Origin: Lobosporangium transversale
Taxonomy: Eukaryota; Mortierellomycota; Mortierellomycetes; Mortierellales; Mortierellaceae
Assembly: GCF_002105155.1 (NCBI RefSeq)
Contig: NW_019028980.1
Coordinates: 496,001 to 560,000 of the forward strand
DNA length: 64,000 bases
Reading direction: 5' to 3'
Positions within the stretch are counted from its first letter, which is position 1, and every line of letters begins with the position of its first letter. This document shows positions 62,950 to 64,000 of the stretch, one piece after another. The position numbers and the translations under genes were made by a program. The notes under the pieces are model-generated. The model had not been told where the DNA came from. It did not search any database and saw nothing but the letters and a program-made list of their open reading frames with translations.

Positions 62950-64000
62950 CAGGTGGATTGATTTGGACAGTTTTTACAATATTAACGCCTCTTGCATCGA
63001 GTGCTGGAGTTTTCTGGATAGTTGCTGCTCGTATAGGACTCGGGCTAGGTGAAGGTATACACTTCACAAGAATATCTCAGTAAATGGTTTTGCTGTCAAA
63101 GGAGAATAATGCTAGTGTCTGAGAAAACGGTATTAAACTATGAAGTAAAATCGCGCTCCGGCGTTTCTTTTTTTTTTTTTTTTGTTTTTGGAAATTACTA
63201 AGGTGTTGCATATCCTTCCGTTCATGCGATGATTGGAACTTGGATCCCACCAAATGAACGCTCCAAGGCTGTTGCGACTGTCACAGCTTTTGCATACTTG
63301 GGCTCCGTTATAGCCCTTCCAACTTCGTCAGCCTTAGTGGTGTCTTCGTGGGGCTGGCGAAGCATCTTCTGGCTCTTTGGGATCCTAGGGTCAGTGTGGA
63401 ACGTGGCATGGCAGGTAAATTGTACGGAATGAAGGAGGTTTAGCATTATATAGTAAGACCGCTAATGAATATCCAATTCATCGTTATTACCGTCTTGCCT
63501 CTTTTTTTTTTTTTTTTTTCTTTTTTAACAAGATCTGGGGTGCAAGCGAGCCGTCTTCTTGCAGATGGATTTCTGAACATGAGAAACACTGGATTTATCA
63601 ACAGCAGCAACTGGACCGACGGCGCGACGTTATACGGGATAATGGTGCATTATTGGAAAGGATAAATTCCAGAAATACACTGGATCAGGAAAACGATAGC
63701 CCACAGCACATCCAGGCAGCACTTGCTGCATTAAGAGGGACGTTTATCGCCTATCATTCTCTATCGCCCACTATCGATGACAGTAACTTGGATGATACAA
63801 CTACCCTATGTGTTTCCGAAGAAAGTGATGGCTTGAATGATCACCTAAAGGTCCAAACGATATCATTCTCGCCAGGGCTCAGTCCAAGCAGGACAACCGC
63901 AACCGAATCTCTATCATTGACAGCATGCAGCTCACGCTGGGAAATATTTCGCAACAAGATACGATCCAAGAGACGTGATGGTGTTAAGGTAGCCAGAAGT
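62431..64000 (+). CDS. Major facilitator superfamily transporter, SLC17/anion:cation symporter type (cut by window end)
   Basis: Exons 62431-62551, 62659-62826, 62953-63054, 63203-63414 and 63533 to at least 63987 keep phase; the last frame is open to the window edge, with a possible donor (AAG|GTAGCC) at 63988. The N-terminal half of an MFS carrier is seen: helix 1 (YWIILLCGFGLMISYA) leading into DRSNMAVAIV, motif A (GGTLADRYGGK), then RIGLGLGEGVAYPSVHAMIG and TWIPPNERSKAVA, the SLC17 signature, and helices 5-6 (LGSVIALPTSSALVVSS; IFWLFGILGSVWNVAW). SLC17 relatives move organic anions or phosphate with H+ or Na+. After helix 6 the usual EPS...ISEHEKHWI motif opens an unusually long cytoplasmic loop of at least 130 Ser/Asp/Thr-rich residues. 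Intron 1 must use a GC donor (CAG|GCATGT) to keep the transporter frame. C-terminal helices are outside the window. Confidence 0.9.

Overview
The window is nuclear DNA of a filamentous fungus. It has intron-dense genes with GT-AG introns mostly of 60 to 320 bp, a velvet regulator, a Vtc-type SPX protein, a Kre9/Knh1-like secreted protein, a PABPN1-type nuclear poly(A)-binding protein and an RBM5/10-like splicing factor. PABPN1 and RBM5-like genes are absent from budding yeast. Together with His/Gln/Asn-rich low-complexity proteins and very many long A/T homopolymers, this suggests an early-diverging lineage such as Mortierellomycota or a relative. That placement is inference.

Layout. 1-8.2 kb, plus strand: the 3' part of a large low-complexity protein gene, then a four-exon velvet factor. 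8.2-17.6 kb, minus strand: an unrecognised Ser/His/Gln-rich protein, then a Vtc2/3-like SPX-VTC membrane protein whose second intron holds a 9-bp-unit microsatellite. 17.6-29.5 kb: an almost gene-free stretch of about 11.9 kb full of homopolymers and microsatellites, with one copy of a short inverted-repeat element whose second copy lies at 8.27-8.45 kb. 29.5-32.8 kb, minus: an RBM5/10-like protein (RS, RRM, C2H2, G-patch). 35.4-36.3 kb, plus: a secreted Kre9/Knh1-like protein. 39.7-40.9 kb, plus: nuclear poly(A)-binding protein. 42.2-44.2 kb, minus: a small DUF1294-like membrane protein and NatB catalytic subunit Naa20. 45.5-46.5 kb, plus: an unrecognised coiled-coil protein. 46.7-49.4 kb, minus: a Gpt2/Sct1-type glycerol-3-phosphate acyltransferase. 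49.7-55.3 kb, minus: a large Ras guanine-nucleotide exchange factor. 59.3-61.4 kb, minus: proteasome lid subunit Rpn3. 62.4 kb to the right edge, plus: an SLC17-type major facilitator cut by the window end.

These genes do not form a cluster or pathway; they look like a normal stretch of housekeeping and regulatory genes. All exon structures were rebuilt by hand from splice sites, reading-frame phase and family resemblance. The reconstructions of NAA20, RPN3, PAB2, the acyltransferase, the RasGEF and the RBM5-like gene keep phase across every junction. I found no CRISPR array, rRNA, convincing tRNA or autonomous transposon, and no convincing new multi-gene system. The points most worth a second look are the split velvet domain, the apparently non-catalytic Vtc protein with an in-frame repeat-filled intron, the weak donor with an in-frame stop in PAB2, the inverted-repeat element pair, a GC-AG intron in the transporter, and a candidate cassette exon in the RasGEF.
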